Part shown: one piece after another, positions 36,556 through 45,347 of the stretch
Layout of the letters: each line of letters opens with the position of its first letter
How positions within the stretch are numbered: the first letter of the stretch is position 1
Origin: CALODL01 sp942492115
GTDB lineage: Bacteria > Planctomycetota > Phycisphaerae > UBA1845 > CAIVHJ01
Direction: 5' to 3'
DNA: 64,000 nucleotides
Assembly: GCA_942492115.1 (NCBI GenBank)
Contig: CALODL010000012.1
Location: forward strand, 186,001-250,000
The notes under the pieces: generated by a model
What the model saw: the letters and a program-made list of their open reading frames with translations, nothing else
Databases searched by the model: none
What the model was told of the DNA's origin: nothing
Program-made: the position numbers and the translations under genes

Positions 36556-37977
36556 ATGGAGTACGAGTCCCGGCTGCTGACCATTGGGCAGCCTGGCCAC
36601 TTCGTACATTCGTACCGGCAGGGACAGGGCATGGGCCGCACGGCGGACTTCGCTGGGCAAGTGCGGGGCAATGAGCACGATCTCGTCATCATCGCGTTGA
36701 GGATACAGACAGGCGGTCGCTTGCTCGAGCAGGCCCTGGGCGGCCGCCAGAGTACTGACGATGACCGAGCGACGGCCGGCGTCACGCTGGACCCAGCGAT
36801 AACGCGCATGGTCAACGAGCGTGTGTACGGGCCACGAGCCGGTCACCTCGGTGACCAGGTCGGCGACCTGACGCTCGATGCACGAATCCAGTCCGGCGAC
36901 ACAGGCGATCGGAGCAGCCAGCGTGAACACGCGCACGACGGGCAGGGCTTCGACTGCGGCCTGGGGGACGCGTGATGCGGAGTGGTCCAGCTGCATATGG
37001 GCGCGCACCGCATCAGTGGGCGCGACCGGGTCCTCGACAGGCAGCCCAACGTGCGGTCCTGACGCCGACGGAACCTCCATCTGCGGCAGGTCCGTCGTGC
37101 TGATATCGTCGCGCGCGGTCATGTCGGGCTCGACTGCGGGCAATGGGACGTCTGCGACTGTTGCCGACGGAGGTTCGACATCGATCGTCGCCATTTCGGC
37201 GTGAGTCTCGAGGAACTCCAGCAGTGCCTGCTGCAGAGTGTCTGCACGATCGCCGGCTGGCACGTACCCCTCGGCCACGCAACTCGACATCGCCGAGGTC
37301 GTCGGCAAACTGAAACCGTCGAAGGCAATGGCCTCGTCGAGGAACTCATCGCCCATGCGATAGAACCGCTCGCCAAGCACCTGGGCCTCCTGGGCCGTAC
37401 CGGCGCCGACCACGAAGCATGATAGCGCCGGGCCGCGGTAGCGTTCGATGAGGCTCTTGAATGAATCGTAGCTGCCAATGAGCTGATATGGTGCGGGTTC
37501 GACTGCGACGCAGAACGCCTGGGCCCGCGCCAGAATGGGTGAATCAAGCCATCCCGGTGTGGTCACGACACCGACCACCAGGCGATGACAGTGTGTCGCC
37601 AGACGCATGGGAAGTGCTTCGACCGGCTCTTTCTCCAGTGGTTCGAGCAGGGTCGAAGCCCACTGCCGCCGACGCGCACAATCGTAGATCGCCGCTTTGA
37701 TCCCCGCGTTGCCCATCCACAGCGCGGCCACTGCTTCGCCACGATTGGACCAGTAGTCGGCGTAGCGCCCGACTGCATCGATTGCGTCCTGCGTCGGATT
37801 GACCAGCAGCACGACCGGCCGGCAGACGCCAGGATCGTGGGTCAGCGGGCGAGCCGGCTCGGCTTTCTTGCTCTCGGACCCCGTCGAAGACAGTCCGTTC
37901 GTTCCAGGTTTCTTGGCTCCCGTACCGAGAATCAAGTCCGCGAGATGCCCAATATCCCAACTCTCGCTATCTGACAT
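36535..37977 (-). CDS. P-loop-less ParA/MinD-like partner protein in the ParA-CBM operon
   Basis: The ATG at 37977 overlaps the stop of the upstream ParA-like gene by one base (TGATG), so the proteins are translated together. The 480-residue product begins SDSESWDIGHLADLILG, then a domain with PVVLLVNPTQDAIDAV and a segment (CHRLVVGVVTTPGW, AQAFCVAVEPAPYQLIGSYDSFKSLIE) that mirrors the Walker-B and following helix region of the neighbour (CIVDTPPH, GYFALQGLEKAIETL). No KGGxGKT loop is present. A Pro/Asp-rich linker (about 280-340) leads to a C-terminal domain of about 130 residues without a name. It looks like a degenerate SIMIBI-type NTPase, perhaps a regulator or adaptor of the ATPase. Confidence 0.6.
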   Translation of the reverse strand: MSDSESWDIGHLADLILGTGAKKPGTNGLSSTGSESKKAEPARPLTHDPGVCRPVVLLVNPTQDAIDAVGRYADYWSNRGEAVAALWMGNAGIKAAIYDCARRRQWASTLLEPLEKEPVEALPMRLATHCHRLVVGVVTTPGWLDSPILARAQAFCVAVEPAPYQLIGSYDSFKSLIERYRGPALSCFVVGAGTAQEAQVLGERFYRMGDEFLDEAIAFDGFSLPTTSAMSSCVAEGYVPAGDRADTLQQALLEFLETHAEMATIDVEPPSATVADVPLPAVEPDMTARDDISTTDLPQMEVPSASGPHVGLPVEDPVAPTDAVRAHMQLDHSASRVPQAAVEALPVVRVFTLAAPIACVAGLDSCIERQVADLVTEVTGSWPVHTLVDHARYRWVQRDAGRRSVIVSTLAAAQGLLEQATACLYPQRDDDEIVLIAPHLPSEVRRAAHALSLPVRMYEVARLPNGQQPGLVLHEVTAAV

Positions 37978-39491
37978 CACTGCACCTCGGCAATGGAGTT
38001 GATTTCGCCGAACTCGTTGACTTCGGTCATCTCGTTGCACGGATCCTTTTGCCACCGCCCATCGACCACCAGCCGATAGCGATAGCGGCCCTTGTCGAGG
38101 CGCAGCGTAGCCTGGAAGTGTCCGTTTCCATCACAACGATCCATGGGCGAATCGCGTGGCGACCAGTTGTTGAAATCTCCCGCCAGCAGGACCTCACGGG
38201 CCCCGGGCAGATTGGTGTGAAACTCAATACCGGCCGTTGTCTGCTTGATCCCGTACAACCGCTCGATCTCCTGTTCGATGCGCTCGTGGTTCGGCGCCGC
38301 CGTCGGGGCACCGGGAGCAACCGGAACCGGTGAGGGGGCATTCGCTTCCGGGGCAATTGCAGTCGCCACGGCATTGTCCTGCGGTCCGCCCTTCTCGACC
38401 GCAGTCTGTGTCGCGGCTCGAACGGTATCGGGAGTCGTGATGGGTGTAGATGGCATCGGCTCCACAGGCGCTGACACCTGCGCAGGCAGGCTCGGAATAC
38501 CCACCTCAGCCAACGCGGACGGTGCAATCGTGACGGCCTCTGTCGGCACGGGTGTCGGAGGAATGCGTGGTGCGGACGCCGGTGTGGATGTCGCCGTATC
38601 GGCCGATGGTGCGGGCTGGACCGATCGGTGATCGACGAGGTGCGCACGTGTGGCCAGTAGCTCCTCCGCGCGCGCGCTCAGGCGTTCGGCATGGCTGATC
38701 AGCGCGTCCTGGTCGGGCGCCTGGTTTTCCATCTCGATCAGTTCGTTGGCCAACCGACCAAAATCACGGCATCCCATGCTTGTTGGATCATATTCGTTGA
38801 TCGATTGCCCCACACTGGCCGCTTCTTTGAGCTTGCTGTTGAAGTTGACATAGGATTCCAGCAAGTGAGCGTCGTAACGACGGCGCAGTTCATTGAGAAT
38901 CTCACGGGCCAGCCGTGTACGGACATCGTAGCCATTGGGCAATACGTGTATGCGAATCCCCTGCCCGGTCCGGGAATTGAGATCCTTCAACGTCTCGATG
39001 GCCTTCTCCAAACCCTGCAGCGCGAAATAACCCGTGTCGACCGGAATCATGACCTCGTCGGCGGCGCGCATGGCGTTGTACGTCAACAGACCAACGTGTG
39101 GTGGCGTGTCGACGATACAGTAGTCGTAGCGCTGGCTCACCGCGTCGAGGGCGAGCTTGAGGTACAGGTCTCGATTCTCGGCATCACTGACCATCGTCTC
39201 GAAGCGGACGAGGCTCAGCGTGGCCGGCAACAGGTCGAAGTTACCCGCCACCTGCCACACGGCCTGTTCGATCTCGATCGGGCCGGTAGACTGATCCTGC
39301 AGCAGGACGTCTGCGATGGTCCGGTTGATTTGTTCTTCGGGAACGGCCAGCCCCACTGCGCAGTGCCCTTGCGGATCCATATCTGCAAGAAGCACACGGC
39401 GCCCCGCGAGGGCCAGGGCTGCCGCGAGATTAACCGATACGGTGGTCTTGCCACATCCGCCTTTTTGATTGGCGATGGCGATCGTTCTCAT
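37977..39491 (-). CDS. ParA/Soj-family ATPase fused to a C-terminal glycogen-binding module (CBM48/AMPK-beta type)
   Basis: A 504-residue protein. Residues 1 to about 255 are a ParA-type ATPase with deviant Walker A KGGCGKTT (signature Lys included), Walker A' LADMDPQGH and Walker B CIVDTPPH. A short helical segment is followed by a Pro/Ala/Thr-rich linker (about 290-400), a helix and, from about 421 to the end (37980-38231), a carbohydrate-binding module: VLLAGDFNNWSP, RYRYRLVVDGRWQKDP and CNE keep the Trp, Asn and DP residues that contact alpha-glucan in AMPK-beta and CBM48 proteins. ParA ATPases position DNA or organelles by dynamic binding to the nucleoid. This fusion suggests positioning of glycogen or another alpha-glucan; no ParB-like gene is nearby. 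Translationally coupled to the next gene. Confidence 0.85.
   Translation of the reverse strand: MRTIAIANQKGGCGKTTVSVNLAAALALAGRRVLLADMDPQGHCAVGLAVPEEQINRTIADVLLQDQSTGPIEIEQAVWQVAGNFDLLPATLSLVRFETMVSDAENRDLYLKLALDAVSQRYDYCIVDTPPHVGLLTYNAMRAADEVMIPVDTGYFALQGLEKAIETLKDLNSRTGQGIRIHVLPNGYDVRTRLAREILNELRRRYDAHLLESYVNFNSKLKEAASVGQSINEYDPTSMGCRDFGRLANELIEMENQAPDQDALISHAERLSARAEELLATRAHLVDHRSVQPAPSADTATSTPASAPRIPPTPVPTEAVTIAPSALAEVGIPSLPAQVSAPVEPMPSTPITTPDTVRAATQTAVEKGGPQDNAVATAIAPEANAPSPVPVAPGAPTAAPNHERIEQEIERLYGIKQTTAGIEFHTNLPGAREVLLAGDFNNWSPRDSPMDRCDGNGHFQATLRLDKGRYRYRLVVDGRWQKDPCNEMTEVNEFGEINSIAEVQ
37980..38231 (-). other. Glycogen-binding domain coding segment of the ParA fusion
   Basis: About 84 codons encode a compact immunoglobulin-like module of the AMPK-beta/isoamylase-N type. 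The conserved GDFNNWSP near its start and the Y-x-YRLVVDGRWQKDP strand pair are present. Marked separately because it is the unexpected part of the fusion. Confidence 0.8.
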
Positions 39492-39740
39492 GGTTCCGGT
39501 TCCTTCGGAATCGCAGAGTGTTGGTCCTCATCCCCCTGCGGCCGCACAAAACGGATTATCAGTACTAAAAACCTCAGACGGGATGACCAACTCGTGTAGT
39601 TATCGGTCTGTTGTTTCGGGAAACTTGACGGCGAGGCGTACCACTGGGCAAAATCCCTGATCCGGCACAGCCGGCGCAACACACAACGCGTTGAGCAACT
39701 TACAGATAGGAACCAGGGCACGGAGGGCGGAAAGGAAGCA

Positions 39741-39814
39741 CGTCCCCATCAGGACTCGAACCTGAAACCTTTGGCTCCGGAAACCAACGCGCTATCCAAT
39801 TGCGCCATGGGGAC
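39741..39814 (-). tRNA. tRNA-Arg (anticodon CCG)
   Basis: The minus strand from 39814 folds as a complete tRNA. The acceptor arm is GTCCCCA with TGGGGAC, the D arm GCGC-x9-GCGC, and the anticodon arm TTGGT-TTCCGGA-GCCAA gives anticodon CCG (reads CGG, Arg). The variable loop is 5 nt and the T arm is TCAGG-TTCGAGT-CCTGA. 74 nt without encoded CCA. It lies in the 552-nt gap upstream of the ParA fusion gene (on the same strand); I see nothing else definite in that gap. Confidence 0.93.
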
Positions 39815-40043
39815 TGGATATGCGAAGTGTATCCGGTTGGTGGGTTATTTCAATCTTCTCCCGTGGCCATCCCATGTCCTGTCCCGTGCGAGGGGTTGTC
39901 GTCATGACTCGCGACTCAATTGCTGCACTCGATCAAGACCTGCGTCACGGCGAGCGCCCGGCGCGTGCGCGCTTACACCGGAGAACATGAACGACTCCAG
40001 CCGATGACTTGTCATGCACCGCAACAACGCAACGGACTGCATC

Positions 40044-40433
40044 ATGAGAAACACCGTGCCATTGCTGCTGCTCGCACTCACCGGATGTGGGACTGGCCGG
40101 ACGGAATACGAACTGGTCGTGGATCCCACGCAGTGGACCGTGTTCGAGGTGATGACGCACGACGGCGAACGTTATATTGCGGGTACCGAACGCCTGCCTG
40201 ACTACACCCGGCTGTTATTCTTCGAACCGGGCGAGGTTGCATTCTTCGAGGGAACCGACACCACTGGCCGCAAGTTTCTCGAGGTCTTCGATCCCCCACT
40301 CGACGCCGGCGACCACATCAGCGTTTTCACCGGAGCCCGGCAGCAGTTGTTGTTGTGCCCATCCACCTGCGCCACCGTGCCCCAGGACTCCGCTCACGAC
40401 TACACCCTGCACACGAAACCTGCCGCCCAATGA
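40044..40433 (+). CDS. Small lipoprotein of unknown function
   Basis: The ATG at 40044 gives a 129-residue protein with signal MRNTVPLLLLALTGC (lipobox LTGC). The mature part contains EYELVVDPTQWTVFEV and two cysteines close together (LLLCPSTCATV). The frame is also open for ten codons upstream, without improving the signal. No family recognised; solitary gene between tRNA-Arg and a convergent flavoprotein gene. Confidence 0.65.
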   Translation: MRNTVPLLLLALTGCGTGRTEYELVVDPTQWTVFEVMTHDGERYIAGTERLPDYTRLLFFEPGEVAFFEGTDTTGRKFLEVFDPPLDAGDHISVFTGARQQLLLCPSTCATVPQDSAHDYTLHTKPAAQ

Positions 40434-40791
40434 GCTCATGCTTGGACCGTCGATCAACTTGTATCACGACGCATGATCCAGACATTTGATGATGCCGCGC
40501 CGAGCCACGCCTGCCGGCGGATCCCGGTCATCTCCACTCAATCGCCCGACCGTCTTTATTGATGTCGCCGATGTCCACGTCGTGCGGCTGGATAGTCCGC
40601 CAGAACTGTGCGCCTCCTGTGCGCGACGATCGGGGTCTCACGAACCAGACCCGCGTTGGTGCATGACCTCAACGATCACAGGCCGCAGTGGTTCTGTGGC
40701 AATGACGTCGCGCGGTCGGGTGGCGAACAAGGACGTGCGACGACCGGCCGCTCCCGCCGACATGTCCGGCAAAGTGATCGAGCACAGCTCT
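40434..40791. other. Gene-free stretch
   Basis: No supported gene or RNA is seen in these 360 nt; open frames here have no signal or family features. A strong hairpin lies at its right end. Confidence 0.5.
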
Positions 40792-40837
40792 CCCATCTTG
40801 CCAAAAGGGCTCCTGACCCCTTTTTGGCAGGATGGGG
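40792..40837. terminator. Strong hairpin between convergent genes, with T-run
   Basis: CCCATCTTGCCAAAAGGG at 40792 pairs with CCCCTTTTTGGCAGGATGGG ending near 40836 around an 8-nt loop, one or two bulges only. It lies 18 nt past the stop of the flavoprotein gene (read leftward) and carries A/T runs on both arms. This is the best intrinsic terminator candidate in the window. Confidence 0.7.
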
Positions 40838-40854
40838 AATGATGAAGGTGGAAG

Positions 40855-42387
40855 TTACTGATCGAGCATGACTTGGGCCGCGAGGTAGCCGGGCAATCCG
40901 GTGTTTTCGCCGCCGGGGTGAGTGCCGCGACCACACAGGTACAGGTTCTTGATCGGCGTGCAGTAGTGCATGCACTGCGGGGTCGGGCGGACCAGGCGTT
41001 GGTCGATGGCGTGTTCGCCGTGATGGATGTGGCCGCCAGTCAACGCGAAACGCTCCGCCAGATCATGCGGAGTGATCAACTCATGGCCAAGCATGTGGGT
41101 GCGTACGCCCGGGCAGTGGCGTTCGACTACAGTCATCACCGCTTCGTTCAATGCACTGCGTCGATCCGTGGTCCATCCGCCCGCGAGGTCATGGGCCGCG
41201 AAGTGTACACCCACCGTGACGACAGACTGCCCGGCCGGCGCAAGGTTGGCATCATGCGTTGACGGTACGGTGATATCGAGGACCGGGACAGCCGAGAATG
41301 CGTTGTACTTCACCGCATCGAATGCCTTCTCCAGCTCATCGAGTCGTTCACCGATGCGCCCGCAGACCGGGGCGTGGTCGGGGCGGCACTTGAAAGTCAG
41401 CGGATCGGACAACGCCAGATGCATGACTGCGGTCGTGCCGCGGGCGCGGAAGGTCGCGATGCGTGCAGCAAAGGCATCATCGAGTGCCGCCGGCGGCACG
41501 AGTGTCATGAACGTCTGCAGTGGGTCGCACGATGCGGCCACGGTCGAAGCCATCAGCGTCGCGCCATCCGCCAGCTCCACACCACGGGCCACGCGCTCGT
41601 CGACAACAATCCGCTGGACATGGGCATCGGTGCGGATCTCGACGCCCGCGACGCGAGCAGCCGATATCAACGCATCGATCACCGCCGCCGGACCACCGGC
41701 AATCGTCGGGCCCACCAACGCCGCCTGGGCCAGAAGATTGAACACGCCACCCGCCGAGCGCGGACCGAGATAGGTCCCGTAGAGCGCCGGGCCGGCCAGT
41801 GCGGCCCGCAGCGCATCAGTTTCGAACCATTCTCCGAGCCAGTCGGACAGGGTCATCGGCAGAGCGCGCAGCAGGTCGATCATGTCACGGCGACCGAGAC
41901 GACGCAGAGCCAGACCGTGCATGCCCAGGCGCCACAGATCCTCGAAGCGCCCCCCCGGCCACGGAGGCGGCGCCTGCGTCAGCAGGTCGTGCAGCACCGG
42001 GCGCACGCGCTCAATGAACGCGCACATCTCGAGGTAACGTTCCGCATCGCGCTGTGAATGCACGGCGATCTCGCGCGCCGTCGCGTCGAGTTCATCGGAG
42101 ATCATCAGGCCCGGTCCGTCGGACTGGGACAGCAGGACCCCGTCGGCAGGCACCGTCCGCAGTCCGTGCTCGGCCAGCCCCAGGTGTTCGATGACCGCAG
42201 GTGCCAACTGCGCCGAGCGGCCTTCGAGTCCGGCCGTCCGAAAGCCCTCGTGGAATGCATGGCCTGCAGCCAGGCCGCCTGGGTGCGGTCGGCGATCGAC
42301 CACGATGACCTGCCGGCCGCGACGTGCCAGCACGGTCGCGGTGACCAGGCCGTTGATCCCGGCGCCGATGACGATGACATCTGCCAC
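40855..42387 (-). CDS. PYROXD2/phytoene-desaturase-like FAD-dependent oxidoreductase (second copy)
   Basis: Start is GTG 42387, whose first base is the last base of the upstream stop (TAGTG), giving 510 residues. The FAD-binding VIVIGAGINGLVTATVLARR opens the protein, followed by GGLAAGH and the C-terminal CGRGTHPGGENTGLPG, which closes the FAD site in the phytoene-desaturase/PYROXD2 group. It is clearly related to the adjacent protein encoded at 42387-43988, so the pair arose by duplication. Many members are annotated as carotenoid enzymes, but the substrate here is unknown. Confidence 0.85.
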   Translation of the reverse strand: MADVIVIGAGINGLVTATVLARRGRQVIVVDRRPHPGGLAAGHAFHEGFRTAGLEGRSAQLAPAVIEHLGLAEHGLRTVPADGVLLSQSDGPGLMISDELDATAREIAVHSQRDAERYLEMCAFIERVRPVLHDLLTQAPPPWPGGRFEDLWRLGMHGLALRRLGRRDMIDLLRALPMTLSDWLGEWFETDALRAALAGPALYGTYLGPRSAGGVFNLLAQAALVGPTIAGGPAAVIDALISAARVAGVEIRTDAHVQRIVVDERVARGVELADGATLMASTVAASCDPLQTFMTLVPPAALDDAFAARIATFRARGTTAVMHLALSDPLTFKCRPDHAPVCGRIGERLDELEKAFDAVKYNAFSAVPVLDITVPSTHDANLAPAGQSVVTVGVHFAAHDLAGGWTTDRRSALNEAVMTVVERHCPGVRTHMLGHELITPHDLAERFALTGGHIHHGEHAIDQRLVRPTPQCMHYCTPIKNLYLCGRGTHPGGENTGLPGYLAAQVMLDQ

Positions 42388-43988
42388 TACACGGCCCCCG
42401 CCTTGAGCATGGTCTTGGCCGCCAGTTCTCCCGGGGCACCCATGATGCCGCCGCCCGGATGCGCGCCCGAACCACACAGCCACAGGTTGCGCACCGGCGT
42501 CCGATACCGGGCCCATCCAGCGGTCGGGCGCAAGAACAGCAGTTGTTCCAACGTCAATTCACCATGAAAGATATTGCCCTCGGTCAAGCCGAACTCCTGC
42601 TCGAGGTCCCAGGGCGTCAGTACCTGACGATGCAGGATCGCTTCTTTCAAGCCGGGCATGTATTCGGCGACGGTGTCGACGACAGCATCGCCGAACGCCT
42701 CACGGCGTTGCGGCCAGTACGACGGACCTTCTTTGATCTCATACGGGGCATACTGCACGAAGCACGACATGACATGCTTGCCCGGCGGCGCAACAGTCGG
42801 ATCGACCAGCGACGGAATGACGATGTTCAAGTACGGACGCGATGAAAAGTCGCCGTACTTGGCCTCGTCGTACGCCCGCTCGAGATAGTCGAGGCTTGGG
42901 GCCACGGCAATGTCGCCGCGCAGATGGGGACCGATCCCGGGTCGACAGGTAAAGTCCGGCAAATGATCGAGAGCCAGGTTGACCTTTCCGGAGCTACCGC
43001 GAATCTTGTAGCGTCTGATGTTCTCGACGAAATCGTCGGGTAGATGCTGCGCCGCAGTCAGGCCCAGAAACGTTCTCCGAGGATCCAGATTGGAGATGAC
43101 CGTGCGCGCCTTGAGTTCGTCGCCGTTGTCGAGCACGACGCCGGTCGCCGACCCGCCCTCGATGAGAAAATGGTCGACGGGCGCCTCGGTGCGGATTTCG
43201 GCGCCGTGGAACAGGGCGGCACGTGCCGCGGCCATACTGACACTTCCGGTGCCCCCTTTGGCGAAGCCCCACGAGCGGAACGCACCGTCGATCTCACCCA
43301 TATAATGATGTAATAGTACGTAGGCCGTCCCGGGCGACCGCACGCCCAGGAACGTTCCGATAATACCGCTGACTGACATGGTCGCCTTGAGCACTTCGCT
43401 CTCGAACCACTGGTCCAGAAAATCGACGGCACTCATCGTCAGTAAGCGCATGTGCAGGTCGGCGAAATCGAGCCCCGCCGCCTTGAAGTGGTTGCCCAGG
43501 CGCAGCAGACGCAGCAGTTCGACCGGGTTCAACGAGGTCGGTTCAGGGGCCGGGTGATCGATGATCTGTTTGGCGAAATGGGCCATCTGGACCATGGCCA
43601 GGCCGAACTCCGGGGCGACCTCAGCGTCCTTCCTGCTGAAGCGCGCGACCTCTTCGCGTGTCATGTGCGGATCGGCCCAGCGGCACAGCGAATCACCGTC
43701 GGGCAGCGGCGTGAACGAACACTCGAGCGGAATGATCTCCAGCCCGTGACGGGCGAGATCGAGCTCACGGATGATGTGCGGACGCAGGAGACTAACGACG
43801 TAAGAACAGACCGAGAAGGTGAATCCAGGAAAGACCTCTTCGCTGACCGCAGCCCCACCCAGCACATGACGACGCTCCAGCACAAGGACCTTGCGCCCGG
43901 CCTTCGCCAGGTACGCGGCACAAATCAATCCATTGTGCCCGCCTCCGACAATGATTGCGTCGTACTTCGACTCCATGAGGTCCTTCAT
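42387..43988 (-). CDS. PYROXD2/phytoene-desaturase-like FAD-dependent oxidoreductase (first copy)
   Basis: A 533-residue flavoprotein with the N-terminal dinucleotide-binding motif AIIVGGGHNGLICAAYLAK, ERRHVLGGAAVSEEVFPG, and the C-terminal signature CGSGAHPGGGIMGAPG. Length and order match the PYROXD2 group better than true phytoene desaturases. It follows a GcvT-like gene by 30 nt and overlaps the next flavoprotein gene by one base, so three genes form one operon. Redox chemistry linked to a folate- or methyl-amine-type substrate can be imagined from the GcvT neighbour, but is not shown. Confidence 0.87.
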   Translation of the reverse strand: MKDLMESKYDAIIVGGGHNGLICAAYLAKAGRKVLVLERRHVLGGAAVSEEVFPGFTFSVCSYVVSLLRPHIIRELDLARHGLEIIPLECSFTPLPDGDSLCRWADPHMTREEVARFSRKDAEVAPEFGLAMVQMAHFAKQIIDHPAPEPTSLNPVELLRLLRLGNHFKAAGLDFADLHMRLLTMSAVDFLDQWFESEVLKATMSVSGIIGTFLGVRSPGTAYVLLHHYMGEIDGAFRSWGFAKGGTGSVSMAAARAALFHGAEIRTEAPVDHFLIEGGSATGVVLDNGDELKARTVISNLDPRRTFLGLTAAQHLPDDFVENIRRYKIRGSSGKVNLALDHLPDFTCRPGIGPHLRGDIAVAPSLDYLERAYDEAKYGDFSSRPYLNIVIPSLVDPTVAPPGKHVMSCFVQYAPYEIKEGPSYWPQRREAFGDAVVDTVAEYMPGLKEAILHRQVLTPWDLEQEFGLTEGNIFHGELTLEQLLFLRPTAGWARYRTPVRNLWLCGSGAHPGGGIMGAPGELAAKTMLKAGAV

Positions 43989-44018
43989 GCCCGGCGCCGC
44001 GCCCGGGACCTGAGTGTT

Positions 44019-45209
44019 CTATTGCTTCTTCCGGGGTGGATCGAAGAACGGCCTGGGTGACACGACGGCCCGACATCGCCGGCGTTCGAATTCGACGGTA
44101 ACCTCGATGTCGAGCAATGTTCCGAGCGCAGCATGGGCTGTTTCGATCGTGGCCAGGGCCAGGTTCTTCTTGAGAATCGGCGACCATGAACCGCTGCTGG
44201 CGTAGCCGACCTGTTTGCCATCGCGTACGTAAATCGGTACCGGTGAACGCCATGCCGAGCCACACACCTCGGGCGGCAGCCCGTGCTCGGCAAACAACGA
44301 CTCGTAATGATCCCAGTCGATGACCAGACCGACGAACGACCATGGTGAACCGGCAGCCTTCTCCGCCTGCAGCGCTGCCTGGCCGACGAACGGGGCGCGA
44401 TCGATCTTGACCGTCCATCCGAGGCCGAGTTCGTAAGGCGAAGTCTTGCGCGTGTCGATCAGACAATGATGGGCTGGAAAATAGTCCACACCGTTCAGAA
44501 CGAATCCGGCCTCGATCCGGGTCATGTCCATGGCGTCGAGCCCCGCAGGCAACAGGCCGTAGGGTCGCCCCGCCTCGGTCAATGCATCCCACAGCGCAGG
44601 GGCGTGCTCGGCGGCCACCCACACCTCGAAACCGAGGTCACCCGTGTAGCCGGTCCGCGTGACGGTCACGTCGATCCCGGCAACGGTCGTGTGCCGAAGC
44701 CTGAAAAAACGCAGGTCCGTGACACCGTCAGCGCATGCTGCGTCCAGCACAGCCCGCGAGAATGGTCCCTGGACGGACAACGCTCCAATCCGCGCACTGC
44801 TGTCCTCGATCGCAACGTCGAACCCACGGGCCAGCCGACTGAGCCACGAGTAGTTGGGCTCGGCCGCGGTGAGACGATAGTGGGCGTCGCCCAGTCGCCA
44901 GATTGTCCCGTCATCGATGACCTTGCCGTCGTGATCGCACCAGCAACCATAGGCCACCTGATCGGGCTTCATCCGGGTGATGTCGCGCACGGTGGCAAAA
45001 GACAGGAACGCGGCCGCATCCGGACCCGTAATTTCATACTTATAGAGCGGTGAAACATCGATCATGCCGGCTGCATTGCGTAACGCAAAGTACTCCCGCT
45101 CATGGTAGGTGTCGTATGCGCACACCGCGTAGTGGCCGGCCCAGTCCTTGAAGCGCAGCGAGACGCAGGCGGCGGAAGTTCTCGAATGAAATGGTGTTGC
45201 AATCGGCAT
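44019..45209 (-). CDS. GcvT-like aminomethyltransferase family protein
   Basis: A 396-residue protein with the GcvT/YgfZ layout: an N-terminal FALRNAAGMIDVSPLYKYE segment (GcvT has G-x-FD-x-SH-M here), RTGYTGDLGFEVW, the hallmark of folate-binding GcvT domains, LLPAGLDAMDMTRIEAGF, and a C-terminal barrel domain (GYASSGSWSPILKKNLALA). The Asp that activates folate in GcvT is not clearly placed, and no GcvH/GcvP genes are near, so it is probably not the glycine-cleavage T protein but a related demethylase or transferase. First gene of an operon with two flavoproteins. Confidence 0.82.
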   Translation of the reverse strand: MPIATPFHSRTSAACVSLRFKDWAGHYAVCAYDTYHEREYFALRNAAGMIDVSPLYKYEITGPDAAAFLSFATVRDITRMKPDQVAYGCWCDHDGKVIDDGTIWRLGDAHYRLTAAEPNYSWLSRLARGFDVAIEDSSARIGALSVQGPFSRAVLDAACADGVTDLRFFRLRHTTVAGIDVTVTRTGYTGDLGFEVWVAAEHAPALWDALTEAGRPYGLLPAGLDAMDMTRIEAGFVLNGVDYFPAHHCLIDTRKTSPYELGLGWTVKIDRAPFVGQAALQAEKAAGSPWSFVGLVIDWDHYESLFAEHGLPPEVCGSAWRSPVPIYVRDGKQVGYASSGSWSPILKKNLALATIETAHAALGTLLDIEVTVEFERRRCRAVVSPRPFFDPPRKKQ

Positions 45210-45347
45210 CGCGGCCGCAGATTACCCCATCCGTACAAGCACTTCCAGCGACCCCCTCCCCCGTGGCGTCGATCCGAGTTGCGGAGCTGGAGTCTGATGT
45301 CTACTATCTTCAACACGAGACCTGTGAAATTCTTCAGGAGACTGCCC

